This document shows positions 22,640-33,334 of a DNA stretch of 64,000 nucleotides, one piece after another. The translations under genes and the position numbers were made by a program. This stretch comes from Parelaphostrongylus tenuis. Its lineage: Eukaryota; Nematoda; Chromadorea; Rhabditida; Metastrongylidae. The stretch is taken from NCBI GenBank assembly GCA_019055375.1, contig JAHQIW010001897.1, positions 62,001 to 126,000 of the forward strand. Direction: 5' to 3'. The notes beneath the pieces were generated by a model that worked only from the letters and a program-made list of their open reading frames with translations, was not told the DNA's origin and ran no database searches. Each line of letters opens with the position of its first letter. Position 1 is the stretch's first letter.

Positions 22640-23690
22640 ACGGAGATTGTATCTATCCTGCACGTATGATGAAAAACACTCTCCATTAACGCCGTTCTCC
22701 ACTCATTCTTGAAGCAGCAAGCCGCTTAAAATGGAAATTCCTGTCGAAGCTACGTTTCGCGGATGGCATTGTCTTATTCTTGAAAGGCACCACTGAAGCA
22801 GAGACGGTGCTCAACGAACTTAACGAAGCGGGGAAGAATATAAGACTACGCTTAAATCGCATGATGACCCAATCCATGAAAACCAATGGTGCAGTGAACA
22901 TATTAAATTGGATGGATCTTTGATTACGAAGACCTCCTCGTACGTGTGGTTTGGTCGTTCACTGAATTTGGAGAACAACATGAAGGCGGAGTTTGACAGA
23001 AGAAGGAAAGAAGCGTTGGCCGCATTCGGCCTTTCAAAGAAACCACCGATCAAGTAGCGGACCTCAGATTATGCGCTAAACTTTTCGATTCAGCAGTCCT
23101 CCTAGCATTCTGGCATGCAGCGGAGACGTGGCTGATACTTCAACTACGTCAAGACTATTGCGAACAATTCATAGAGCGCTTGAGTTTAACCTTCTGATAA
23201 CCAGTTGTCACTCACAACACCTAGCCGGCTTGCGCAGCTCAGATCACAGGAATTTATCTCATCTTGGTGATCCACAAAATTCACATATATAACGAAGATA
23301 CAGATGCACCGGTCTTATGGTAAGAAGATCAGAAGAGAGATGGACGAAACGAACTGTACAGTGGACGCTACGAGAATATACCCGTCTCCAAGAGCGACCA
23401 CTTAGACGTTGGGCGGATGCGTTCATTAGAAGAGTTAATCAGCTATGTTTATATCTGTATTCGAATCAGCTGTATTCGCACCTGCTCATATTCTACAGAT
23501 CATGGTATGAAACTCGCCCCAGTGCTCATGCTCGAGTTAAACCACTACCATGAACAATAATCGCGAGATGACGAGATGAATAGAAGATGTGTTGGGGTCT
23601 GCACCATTCGTGAAGACGGACAATCCAAGTATCCAGTTGAGTAAGTCTTTCCAATACCAACTCAACATTGCGGCGAAAATTTCCAAGAAC
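22640..23690 (+). mobile_element. RTE LINE (lineage 2), 3' part
   Basis: Reads the palm-to-C-terminus: LDGSLITKTSSYVWFGRSLN (about 22,910-22,970), MKAEFDRRRKEALAAFGLSK, AETW (about 23,120), the basic RSEERWTKRTVQWTLRE block (23,323-23,373) and RPLRRWADAFIRRVNQL (about 23,400-23,450). The C-terminal signature FVKTDNPSIQL lies near 23,607. Two or more frame changes. It shares its ending with the fragment at 38.0-38.77 kb. Confidence 0.85.
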
Positions 23691-23694
23691 CCTA

Positions 23695-24240
23695 TCTTCG
23701 CTAATCAGGAATGGCAGTGGAAAGAAATGGAAGTTTAAAGGGTTCGTGATACGGAATCGAATTAGCGAATAATCCAGAGTGTATTCAACGCTGCCCAGAT
23801 TACCGCATTACGAGCCACTCTCATTGAACGCGCTCATATCTCTTGTCTCATTTTCCAATTTCGATATGCTATCATGTCAAAACTATTGTAGAGATCCGAT
23901 ATTTGTTAAGAGGATTGACTGAAACAGATGAAGATCGCCTATGACTATACTTAATACACTGAAAAAGCTCTTCTTGTGCTGCCTAAAGAAATGGTTATCT
24001 CTTGTGCTGTAAAACATTGAAAACTAGGAATATGGCGTTTTTGATGCAGTCGCATTTATATATCACAAAGCTGTTTGCTTATCGAGCATTACCTTTAGTC
24101 ATTCGACCAGTTTGGAGGACTCATGTGAAACACACCAGTTACAAAGAGCCTCTCGGTGTATTTATAGTAAACAACCACTTCCTTCTCAGCAAACTTTCTA
24201 CTCGGTCATAAGAAGCGACGTCTAGTTAACTATCAATCAT
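23695..24240. other. No recognisable gene
   Basis: Spacer between LINE and hammerhead element. The frame at 24,002-24,211 matches nothing known. Confidence 0.35.
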
Positions 24241-24249
24241 CTATATCAT

Positions 24250-24700
24250 ATCTTTCTCTTCGAGTGTTTTCTTGAGACCACTGCTCAAATTTCAATATGC
24301 CAAAGAATCACTTTTGCTCCACGCATGTCGTGTGGTCTGGCCCATCTTAACAGACCACATGACATGCGTGGCTCAAAAATATTTTTTTAATATTGAAATC
24401 TGAGCTGTAGTCTCAAGAAAACACTTGAAACGAAAGATATGATATATTAAATATACTAGTCAAGAGCAATCGAGTTTGCAACATTCTGTGTTCAGTGATA
24501 ATTTCAGTGTACATAGAGTGTAAAACGTTCGTCGACGCTAACTCTTGGTATGGGGACTGGAGGACCCACACAGGATTGGCAAAAGACGAGAATGAGTAAC
24601 TGCCCGACTGACGAGACCGCAAGGTCGAAACACGTGTTTCGAGCTCTATACGTCAGCCCCTCTTAAAAGACCACATGATGCGTGGCTCAAAAATAAAAAA
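24250..24700 (+). mobile_element. Hammerhead family 1 element, unit of about 316 bp
   Basis: One complete plus-strand unit flanked by direct copies of the tail: TCTTAACAGACCACAT at 24,345 and TCTTAAAAGACCACAT at 24,661, 316 bp apart. Each is followed by TGCGTGGCTCAAAAATA. To the left, 24,255-24,338 repeats the tail and unit start in inverted orientation (GAGTGTTTTCTTGAGACCAC; CACGCATGTCGTGTGGTCTG). The hammerhead lies just before the second tail. No coding capacity. The layout (short unit, one ribozyme per unit, head-to-tail junction) is that of a retrozyme or a Penelope terminal repeat. Confidence 0.78.
24602..24644 (+). ncRNA. Type I hammerhead ribozyme, intact core
   Basis: Core CTGACGA at 24,608-24,614, where the variable position 7 is C. 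Stem II GACC/GGTC is closed by a GCAA tetraloop (24,615-24,626). GAAA is at 24,627-24,630. Stem III is A-C/G-T with an ACGT loop inside the palindrome ACACGTGT. The cleavage-site base is T24638. Stem I pairs 24,639-24,644 with 24,602-24,607 (three pairs, one mismatch, two pairs). Every invariant hammerhead base is present. Self-cleavage is predicted, not shown. Confidence 0.75.
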
Positions 24701-24854
24701 TTTGGCATATCAATGATCTAATTCATTACTTTTGAACCATTCTATTAGATTTTTTTCTGAAATGGGTTTACTGTGAATGATTATACCAAAATATTGGTAA
24801 CTGTTTCCAAGTCATATGATTTCGCCTTTGGATTCCTTCGGCGTCGATAAATTG

Positions 24855-25035
24855 GAGCTCATGTGGCGCAGTGGTTAGAGGTGTTCTGCGTCGCGCACTA
24901 GGTCAATGGTTCGATCTCGCGCTGACGGCTTACCAAGCCATTATCCCTCCGAGATCGGTAAACTAGTGCAAGACTAATCTCAGACTTGTCCAGTAGGATA
25001 AACAGCGCTGACTCGGTTCAGTGGCAGGCCACCAT
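24855..25035 (+). repeat. SINE-B copy with the best-preserved tRNA-like head
   Basis: Box A TGGCGCAGTGGTTAGAGG and box B GGTTCGATCTC lie 30-40 bp apart (24,864-24,920), followed by ACCAAGCCATTATCCCTCCG and CAGCGCTGACTCGGTTCAGT. After about 25,035 the sequence diverges from the family, so the 3' half is lost. Confidence 0.8.
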
Positions 25036-25039
25036 GAGT

Positions 25040-26930
25040 TCCTTATCATATATGATATCGCATCGCATCGGGTGCCACCGTAAGGAAGAGGCTAGAGCAA
25101 TGGATAGTGGCGCACGCTTTGAGAAAGATCTGACCCTCTTTTCCAGCGTTGTCTTGCAAATTTACATGATGAAGCCTTAGCTCGGCTGTTTTCAAGATAG
25201 CATGAAGAAGCGACTGACCAGCATTCTACAACATTCATGGAGGGGCAATAGTCTCAAGCAGCAGCTGAAGTACCACACAGTGTTTGAGGACCTTTGTGGA
25301 AATGAGTGCGAGGAAACTAATCGAATGTTAAAAGTGATGGATTAGGAAAATGTGTGTGATAACGGGTCATTTATAAAAATTTAGATCACATAAGCTAGTC
25401 ACCAAAATTGAGTAGGTAATTTTCAAGCCATAATCATAGGTTTGAAAACACTGAATTGACCACCATCATTAATCTGTGCTCTTATTTTCTTTTTCATTTC
25501 TACTCTTTCTAGTAAACCCTTTTTCTCCTTCATGCTTTCCAAGGTTGTCACACTCTGTGACTTCATATGTCTTGCCCCAGTTCTGTCTTAGAAATGTTGA
25601 GAAATGAGTAAAACTCGAAACTCAGGACACCAGGAATTACCGTTTGCTAGATTTGCGTGCTGTCCAGGAGCGCTTGCTTCGCTTTTGTCTCAGTCAATTT
25701 TTCTCGCGAAAACATTCTGGAATAGGGCTGCAGTTTTGGCTTGGATGAGTACAACAGATTGACTGATGACTGCTGATATGAAAGAGGAAATGGTCTAGAA
25801 ATAGATAAGAAATTGACTTTGATTCATGCAGTGGATAACAGATAGATCACCAAAAAGGGTAATGCCATATTCGAAGAGCATCTGGGATTCCAACTTTCTC
25901 TCAAATTTCAACATCCTCGTGTGGTCGTATGTCACATTGACCCTTGATACGTATAAAAACAGATTATAGGGAAAGTTGATATGCTATTTTATTTTTTTTT
26001 ATTTAAGAAAGAAGATTCTGAAAGGCAAACATCATAAATACTGAATTTTAGAAAATGATGAGGCGACCAGTGAACTATATGCGAACTTGTGAGCTTTATT
26101 TGTTCCACATTATATCTTAGTAGTATCAGTTATAAAATCTCTTCTAAGCAAAATTTATTACAATACCGGAGTGTATTGATAGTAATGGGTTGGATCTTCC
26201 ATGTATTTCCACATTCTTCCTGAAGCAAAATCCGATATAGATAACATAGTAAAAATGTGCACAAACGAATTTATCTACGCAATACCTCACGCCAGGGTGA
26301 ACTTGGAATTTCATTTATAGTCAGTCTACACTTTAAAATTTACCTCTCCAGTCAATAATTCCATAAATTATAGTCCATCTACATCGCGCACGAACATTTT
26401 CTTTGATCGTCTATCATAGTGGAATAGGCGATTTTTCTTACTGTTGTACTCTTTAGGGACGGCGTGTGCTCTATACTACACAAGCGCGTTGACCTAGGTC
26501 TATAGCTTAAGAAACAGCTATTCTAATACTGTATTTGCCTTATAGAAAGGCCTTCTTAATGCACTGCTGCAACGAAGAGAAGATTACTTTTCTTCATTGG
26601 ACTGATTAGCGTGCTGTCCCAAATTCATGTCCTTTCCATTAGTATTTGCGTACTAAATTTTGACCGAATTTTCATTCCCACAGAAAAATAGAGCACCACT
26701 GAAGAGACTTCTACAAAGTTTTTTTTTTTCAAAAAGAATGCCCATTTGCCCTGAAAGTCTTTTTTTTTTAGTAACATTTCTGCTCAGAGTTATGCGAAGA
26801 TGCGACTCCAAAAGACAAAATTTGCAAACTGAATTGAATTTGAAATTGAAATCGAAAATTGAGTAAATGAATTGAACAAGCTCAAATTGACAATTTCTAA
26901 TATATCCTGAGTAATCGGTCGCTGTTTATC
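25040..26930. other. No recognisable gene or repeat
   Basis: 1.9 kb of AT-rich DNA. Frames at 26,660-26,866 include poly-T-derived phenylalanine runs and are not gene-like. Confidence 0.4.
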
Positions 26931-26934
26931 AAAG

Positions 26935-27224
26935 AATAACGTATATCCGGCGTTCACCAATCCCTGAGATATGCGCCATGCATTCAAAATCATTAACAAC
27001 CTTTTGAGGTGATTCAATGCCCATTTGACCTTTACAATTTCTAGCGTTGCCCTACCCATCTATCATGTCACCGCTAATACCTTTCCCACAAATGTCTGGA
27101 ACCATTTCACCGACCCAGAGGGATGAAAACCTGGTGAACCCTGAGCGGGATCGAACCGTTGACCATTGATTGAGCGACCACATATGTATTTCGGAGCACA
27201 TGTGGCCAATGCGCCACATGCGTT
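26935..27224 (-). repeat. SINE-B copy, diverged
   Basis: GATATGCGCCATGCATTCAA, TTTTGAGGTGATTCAATGCC, CACAAATGTCTGGAACC, then the head GCGGGATCGAACCGTTGACC and CAATGCGCCACATGCG in the usual minus-strand order. Confidence 0.78.
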
Positions 27225-27577
27225 ACTCACGATTTGTTACCAGATTAGTATCTTTCGATGTTCTTACAGTTCCTCGCTTGAAATTCCATGGATTTAATTT
27301 TTGTTACGACTAGTGTTTGTCCCAAAGAACATGATTACCCTCGACATCATTCTTAAATAGGGATCGCTAACAAATCAGTTGCCTCGAGTTTTGTGCTTTG
27401 CATTTCGATGAAGGCCAATTAATCAAGGATCGAAAGCAAACGATTGCAATCTTATAGAATATTTTTACGGTGCGTAAATGTTTGAAAGAAACAATTTATC
27501 AATCGAGCTATTATCCGCTTAGAAAAAAACCATGTTCAAGCAATGTCACACATATAACAGTCTCATTTTGATCACAG

Positions 27578-27784
27578 ACTTTTGCAAATCTGATACTATT
27601 CAGACTCGTCGTCTCGTAGGTGCGATTCTCATTCTCACTATGCACTTTCCACCTCGTGTCTGGATTCCACTATCAGAAAGCCATATAGTTCTTAATATCA
27701 CTCCAACAAATAGTTGTGAATTAAACATTAGGGGTAAGGTTACTCCACAAAGTCGCGAACTATTCCACAAAATTGTTTCTATCG
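27578..27784 (+). pseudogene. PI4KB N-lobe exon
   Basis: Open frame between an acceptor (TGATCACAG, ending 27,577) and a strong donor (ATCG|GTGAGT, 27,785). It reads TRRLVGAILILTMHFPPRVW, then IPLSESHIVLNITPTNSCEL and NIRGKV. In PI4K beta the kinase region opens with a block of the form (L/I)P-RVW-PL---H-V--I----C-LN---K, which aligns without gaps. Late residues that are normally SKDKAP-like are altered (IRGKVTP), suggesting decay. It lies upstream of, and on the same strand as, the PI4KB remnants at 30.9-33.2 kb. Alternative: an intact exon of an otherwise lost gene. Confidence 0.6.
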
Positions 27785-27789
27785 GTGAG

Positions 27790-28280
27790 TGCTACAGGTC
27801 CCATATTGTATCATTGTGGAACGGCTCGGCATGATAATTTGTTTATCGTGAACGACTCTATGTTCATTACTCAAACTCTGATGCTTAAGTTCATATGGTT
27901 GTCCAATCAAAAAGGCGTTTAGTTCTTTACCTTATACTCTATGAATTGGAACCAACGCATGCGGACCTACTCCCCTTCTTCGCACCCGTCTTATACGAAT
28001 AAGAGTTACATTATGTAGAAGTCGAAGTGTTGACGTGGTCTTCTAGCCTTCTATTGTGGCCAACTCTTGAAACACAATTAATCAGCTAGCCACGTAGTAT
28101 CTTATGAGTTTTTTCAATATTGTTTCTGGTTTCTGTATCTCATGTACGGTCAGAAGTTCGTCTTTTGCGCCGATGGATAATTCGTATGCGATCTATGATT
28201 TGCGGTCATTAGACCCTCCGTGCGCAGATTAACCAATCAACAAGGACGCCAAACATGTGAAACTCGATCACATTTTCTTT
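27790..28280. other. No recognisable gene
   Basis: Would be intronic if the PI4KB remnants form one old gene. Nothing recognised. Confidence 0.35.
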
Positions 28281-28282
28281 AC

Positions 28283-28575
28283 TGCACTGCAGAGAAGGGG
28301 CCTTTCCATAAATTAGGCACCGCGTTAGAATACTGAGTTACTACCGAATGACTGTCAATAGTCTGAAGAAAGAGCTCTGTTTGATGAGTAAAACTTGTAT
28401 GTGAAACGAATTACCCTTTTCCTAAAAGGTTTTCTTCGAAATCTGATCGAGTTTTACATGTACTGCGCTAACCAGTGATTTATGCTTTTGAACGACTAAC
28501 ACACTTTTATGAAAAGTTCTTGTCCAGCGGACGGGATCGAAAATTTATTTGTCGCCGTTAGCAGAAAATTACTTA
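28283..28575 (+). repeat. TIR-B element, single arm
   Basis: GGGGCCTTTCCATAAATTAG, AATAGTCTGAAGAAAGAGCT, TTTTCTTCGAAATCTGATCG, GATTTATGCTTTTGAACGAC, TTATGAAAAGTTCTTGTCCA, and the outer end TTTGTCGCCGTTAGCAGAAA. No inverted partner nearby. Confidence 0.65.
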
Positions 28576-29599
28576 AATTTATCTTTATAAGTATGCGTAT
28601 CGTTGTCTAAATCACTTTGCTCTTCAATGACTAACGTTCTGGGCAACTTCGCCTTCTTTGGAGATCAAGCCCATTATTATATAAGCCCACTATCTTTATT
28701 AGTAGTGAAAAAACACTGAGAAGACATATCAATGGAGTGTCTTTATAATATTTCTCACTCATGATTTTAGCGTATTACACTCTGATGAAAATCCTGTCGT
28801 GTTGAGGAAGCAATGTTGTTTGAACATTTCGGTAGCTAGTCACAACGTGCACACAATTTTTTCGTTTTAACAGTCAAATCACCTGTATGATGTTCACATC
28901 GAACGATGAATGAAGTGTATTAAGACCAAGAAACCGATTTGTAGTCCAGGTCAGGTAACGTGTAACAGCGAAACTCTTCTGCTTGTCATTTCAATTCATT
29001 TCTGACTTTTGAGAATTATGCAATGCTTTGAAATACCAAGTAATTCAATTTCGAAACTATAGTAGTAAAGTTTATGAAACCAATCTGTGCCTAGAGGAGA
29101 ACTTTGACGGATGTTAAACTTTTCGTCTAAACGTTCTCCTACGGACACAAAGTGTGCTATCTTTTCTAACAATGCTTCTTGTCACCACATATCATAGGAA
29201 AAATTCAGTAGTTTGAAACCCAGTTACGACTGACTGTATTCAAGAAAATGTTATTCAGCCTTTTGGGGATCAACATTGATGAGCAGGCGGCGTCACGCGG
29301 TTTCTCGCACTACAGTCGGCGGGATCGACCTTGCGAGCGGACGTAATTTTCCCGATGTTGCAGTTTCATTATGATACATACTTTTTTTGTCACTTCAGTT
29401 GGAACATGCCAAAACAATTACAAAATGATGGTCGTTAGACAAAAATGATATTTCAGATTGCAATGCAGTGCCTATCGTTGACTACCCTCGAGAGTTCTCT
29501 GACCATTAACATACTTAGGAATTGAGACTTCTATAAAAGTCTAAAAACCTTTGTTCTATTTTATTGACCAAAAACAAAGCTGTCGTCCTTGTTCATTTC

Positions 29600-29840
29600 C
29601 TGAGGTGTGCACTATGCACTCGTCTTCGATTTCTAGCTTACTTTGATTTGAATGAGTGCATGTCTCGGCTTTTAATACTCGCTGTAGCAGACCGATTTAT
29701 CAGATCTGTGCTACTTTCTTCTCAGACAGATTTGCCACTGATTTACCAACCTCGGAAGGATGGAAGACGTGATGCCCTATGAGCGCACGATCGCACGTTA
29801 TGTGCAACCCAGAACTCTGACCACTACACCACATGCCTTT
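29600..29840 (-). repeat. SINE-B copy, diverged
   Basis: GAGGTGTGCACTATGCACTC, TTGAATGAGTGCATG, CAACCTCGGAAGGATGGAAG, CCTATGAGCGCACGATCG and CTCTGACCACTACACCACAT correspond to the family in minus orientation. Confidence 0.65.
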
Positions 29841-30901
29841 TTGAGCAAGAAAAATGTCTTTTTTTTTGTTATCAAGACATGCTGTAAAAGTCTCCTCATA
29901 AAACAGGCTCAGTACTGCAAAACCCAGTTTTCCAACTGCTGAATGATTACCATTAATCTAGCAAAAAACGTTGCTCAATGGAAAAGGCAAAGAAATACGA
30001 GCACATTCTACCCATTGCTACTGCATTCATTTCATCTTACGAGGAATAGTGGATATTTTTGTAGAAATGAGCTGTCTTTTCACTAAAATTACGTTTTCTT
30101 GGTCTCCCTTGTAGTATTCTAACCTCATCTAACTCAAATTTCGCTATATAATACCAGAAATTTAGCTGTGAATTGCAAAACTTTACTTTTTCTTGATCAA
30201 TGAAACATAATTTGCAGATCGAACAAGAAACAAAACCAGTATGAAAATCAGCATTTCTCAAGCTAACGAGTAACTACAAAAACATCAATTACAGAGAAGA
30301 AACAGATGTTGTATTTCAGCTGCAGATATATTTCCTTTCATCGCGGTGTGGTTTTCTCGTTCAAACATAACTAATTTTTGGCAGATGAGCAATCTTTTTA
30401 ACATAATTATCTTTGTTGAAACCTTTTCAATGATATTCCATCATTTCGTGATAATAATGTTTCTCAGAACTTCAGTTTAAGTAATAATTGAGCTAATTTC
30501 CACTACGGTCTGCGCCAGCAGAAATTCGTGGAGGGACGTCGCCGCAGTCGCAGTACTTGAGTGAGATTTCGCGTAGCACGGCGAGCATCAAGACGGTGCT
30601 TATGGTCTTCAAATGATTAAGTTACCTTAACATCAAAGGCGAGGATTGCATATCTCAGTCACATATACCCCTCTTTGTCTAAAACCCTTTTTTACTTATC
30701 TGAAATTCGCTGGCAAATTACATCGAGACGGTAATCATCAGCTGTAGCAAGACAATTTTTTATACACAAGATCAAGTTTACATCAGTAATGAGACTTGAA
30801 TTCTGTCCACTTTGTAACTTGCCTCTTTGGATTAACTTAGCCAGCGCTCTTTCTCTTAGATAGAACTTTCTTCAAACTACTAGAAATTTCCTCTTCTTTT
30901 A

Positions 30902-33175
30902 AACCAAACAAAATCGCTGCGCCATATTCCGAGAAGAAGGGAAATCCATGGAACCATATATGGAGACGCATTTTATTGAATCTTTCGGACTTAAGGGCTC
31001 ATCAACACACTCGAAGTGATTGATGCTATTCTCTGTCTGCTAGCATGTACTACTAGGCCACCACTTTGTTTTCAGAGCGAAACAAAATTTTATCTATAGT
31101 TGTGATTCATATTCACTTGATTGTTACTTTTTCGCAAATTAAAGACAATTTAGGTAATCTTTGGCAGTATAATATAGCATAATGACTATAGTTATAAAAT
31201 GCATGTTCTAGAGGGTTTCCTGAATATCGCCATTGAGGGCTTATGTGCAGTTTTTGGTACTTGAGAAGACGCCGATAAACAGGGCACATTGGACGCATTT
31301 GAGCGAAAACAGTAGCGAGCGCACTCTTATACGAGTAGGCCACAAAAGTAGAATCAGAAACAAAAATTGAGTGAAGGGCTTGCAAAGTTTGTTTAGCCTG
31401 ATGCACAACAGTTGAGAAATGACGAGGATGGAAGCAAGGCAGTTTATTCTATGATTCACAAAATGTCATGAAAAACCTCTAACGTATTTCTCTTGTGGCA
31501 CAGATAAAACATTGCGTGCTAGTGAGAAAAATGAGTACTGAGCAGATATTTGTTTTCCTTAATGCTTATTTTTTCAACAGCTTTGCTTATGCTGGTCAAT
31601 CATCGTTTAGCTAAGGTAGGATACCCTTTACAAATCATAAATCTTCATGTTTGAGTAGGCATAGAAAAAAGACTAAATGGTGGAAAAATTTTGATTAATA
31701 AAATTTAATTCTGACCGGGTGAGTTAGGTAGCATATTTTTGTGGCATGGGAAAGGTTGGAAAAAGAGCCTTAAAAAGCGCGATCTTGACAGAAATGTGAT
31801 TTCCACTACAGTGACGCAGCTGTTCTGCCAATTCCTGTTGTTTATCTCTCTATTTCATAATGTACCGAATTTGCTGAAGTTAATATTATTACCGGGATTT
31901 TGGCTTCTACATGATAGGTGAGTGGTCGGTTGATTTTCTCTCCTACCTCTGCTTTTGATTTCGGCCTAACACCATAGCAGGAAACCTGACCGAGGATCCG
32001 TCGCCGAAACCCATTCTCTGAAACGACATCTGAAGACCTGATAAGCACTTGCAAGGTTACGTCAGGAAACTATGGAATATTATATGCACGACCAGCAATA
32101 ACCTTGGAATATGTGCTGAGGTCCACACAACTGGCGAAGAAGGACCATCTAGGTATCTAAATATCTAAGTAATATTATTTTCAATTGGTTTGTTCCAATT
32201 TTTGAGCGCAATGGAAAAAGCCTAAATGAAGCCGAAAGCAGTTTGATAAAAACTGATTTTGGTTTCATTCTGTTCATCTCACCCCATGTCACCTCTCAAC
32301 CTCGGATTTGTGCCATCACCGGCTGAACTCTGAAATTAGATGTGGTTTATATTTCGTCCCGTTTAGCTCAATGACTCAACTTGGAAAACTATCATTTAGA
32401 TTATGGATTGTATTGACTTTGACTTATATATTTATTCAAAATTTCTAGTATTTTTACTGCATTTTTCGCAGTGCTACGATGTCTTATATATCCCTGAGAG
32501 AATTGACGGTGAGCAAAAATACGACCTCAGACGCGAGTCAAAGCCGCGTTTCATCCATACCGCGGACATAACCGGTATGGATGAGGAGCGGGTTTGACTC
32601 CCGTCTGAAATCACATTTTTGTTCACCACTCAATTTTCTTAGAGTTCATTTTTTCAAAAACACTTTAGCTACGAGGTATCATGGCAGCAAGGAAGTATCA
32701 TAAGAGAGTGATGACAACAGTGCACATTATGTCCAAAGGTATACATTATAGGTGTTCCTGTTTATATTATTTGTGCTACATCATGGACCCATCTAGCGGC
32801 ACAGTCAGGAGTGCTTGTAGTAAACACTAGATTGAGACTGAAGTCTGGTTTCAACAGCTTTCGATCACTCCGGTCTGGAAAAATAATACACATTAGTTCG
32901 GGAGGGTAAAGACAAATAACTTGGGCACATTAGTAGGCTGCCGATTGTTCAATGTATTGGTAAAATACGCTCTCAGCCACCATTACGGCGTCCAAGGAAA
33001 TTAAATTTATTGCCCAAATTTAAGGTCTTATTCTATGTCGAATGTGTTACACTTTATTCCTTTCATCACTACTAATTCCAATTTCTTACCTCTCTTGTTT
33101 TTGAGGTTGTGCAGCTATGTTAAATGCACTAAAAGAACGATTTTACAGGATCTGTACTGATGTTGCGATCTCTTG
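30902..33175 (+). pseudogene. PI4KB kinase-domain pseudogene
   Basis: Four exon remnants match the minus-strand gene at 58-61 kb. (a) 30,902-31,014: CAIFREEGKSMEP, HFIESFGLKGSS; its acceptor AG is lost. (c) 32,207-32,339: TDFGFILFIS, but the HNGN catalytic block is shifted out of frame. (d) 32,400-32,738: MDCIDFDLYIYSK, split by a 211-bp insertion, then ARKYHKRVMTTVHIMSKG in frame before the AAAG|GTAT donor. (e) about 33,081-33,170: PLLF-GCAAMLNALKERF with frame damage. Retained introns show it arose by DNA duplication rather than retrocopying. It cannot encode a kinase. Confidence 0.85.
32442..32652. mobile_element. Small foldback insertion in PI4KB pseudo-exon
   Basis: A 211-bp insertion flanked by the 7-bp target duplication TTCAAAA (32,435-32,441 and 32,653-32,659) and absent from the paralogous exon at 58.8 kb. 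Its centre is a palindrome: arm 32,508-32,562 (GCAAAAATACGACCTCAGAC...CATCCATACC) and arm 32,573-32,625 (GGTATGGATGAGGAGCGGG...GTCTGAAATCACATTTTTG). One arm contains a T-arm-like GGGTTTGACTCCCG, hinting at tRNA ancestry. Confidence 0.75.
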
Positions 33176-33334
33176 GTGGCCCGCGGTTTTTATTTCAATG
33201 GATCTGTCGCATTATTTGCAAAATTTTGGGTTTGTCGGATTATTAATCAATTGGTTATAACCTTATTTGACAAGTAATTTCGGTACTTCACCATTGCAGG
33301 GAGACAAATGAAAAACCGGTCTCATTCGCTTTCC

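Larger units (their letters stand above)
28740..33190 (+). repeat. Inverted duplication arm 1 (PI4KB region)
   Basis: Aligns in order with the reverse complement of 57,960-62,560. Anchors: ATAATATTTCTCACTC with 62,555; CACCTGTATGATGTTCACAT with 62,420; GGACACAAAGTGTGCTATC with 62,180; CCATATTCCGAGAAGAAGGG with 60,990; TGACTTATATATTTATTC with 58,810; TGTGCAGCTATGTTA with 58,030. Introns align as well as exons. Insertions unique to this arm are a SINE-B (29.6 kb) and a small foldback (32.44 kb). Confidence 0.8.

Noticed and set aside
24855..24935. tRNA gene at the SINE-B head
   Set aside because: Box A and B are intact, but the sequence is one of about eleven copies of a dispersed family and does not close an acceptor stem.
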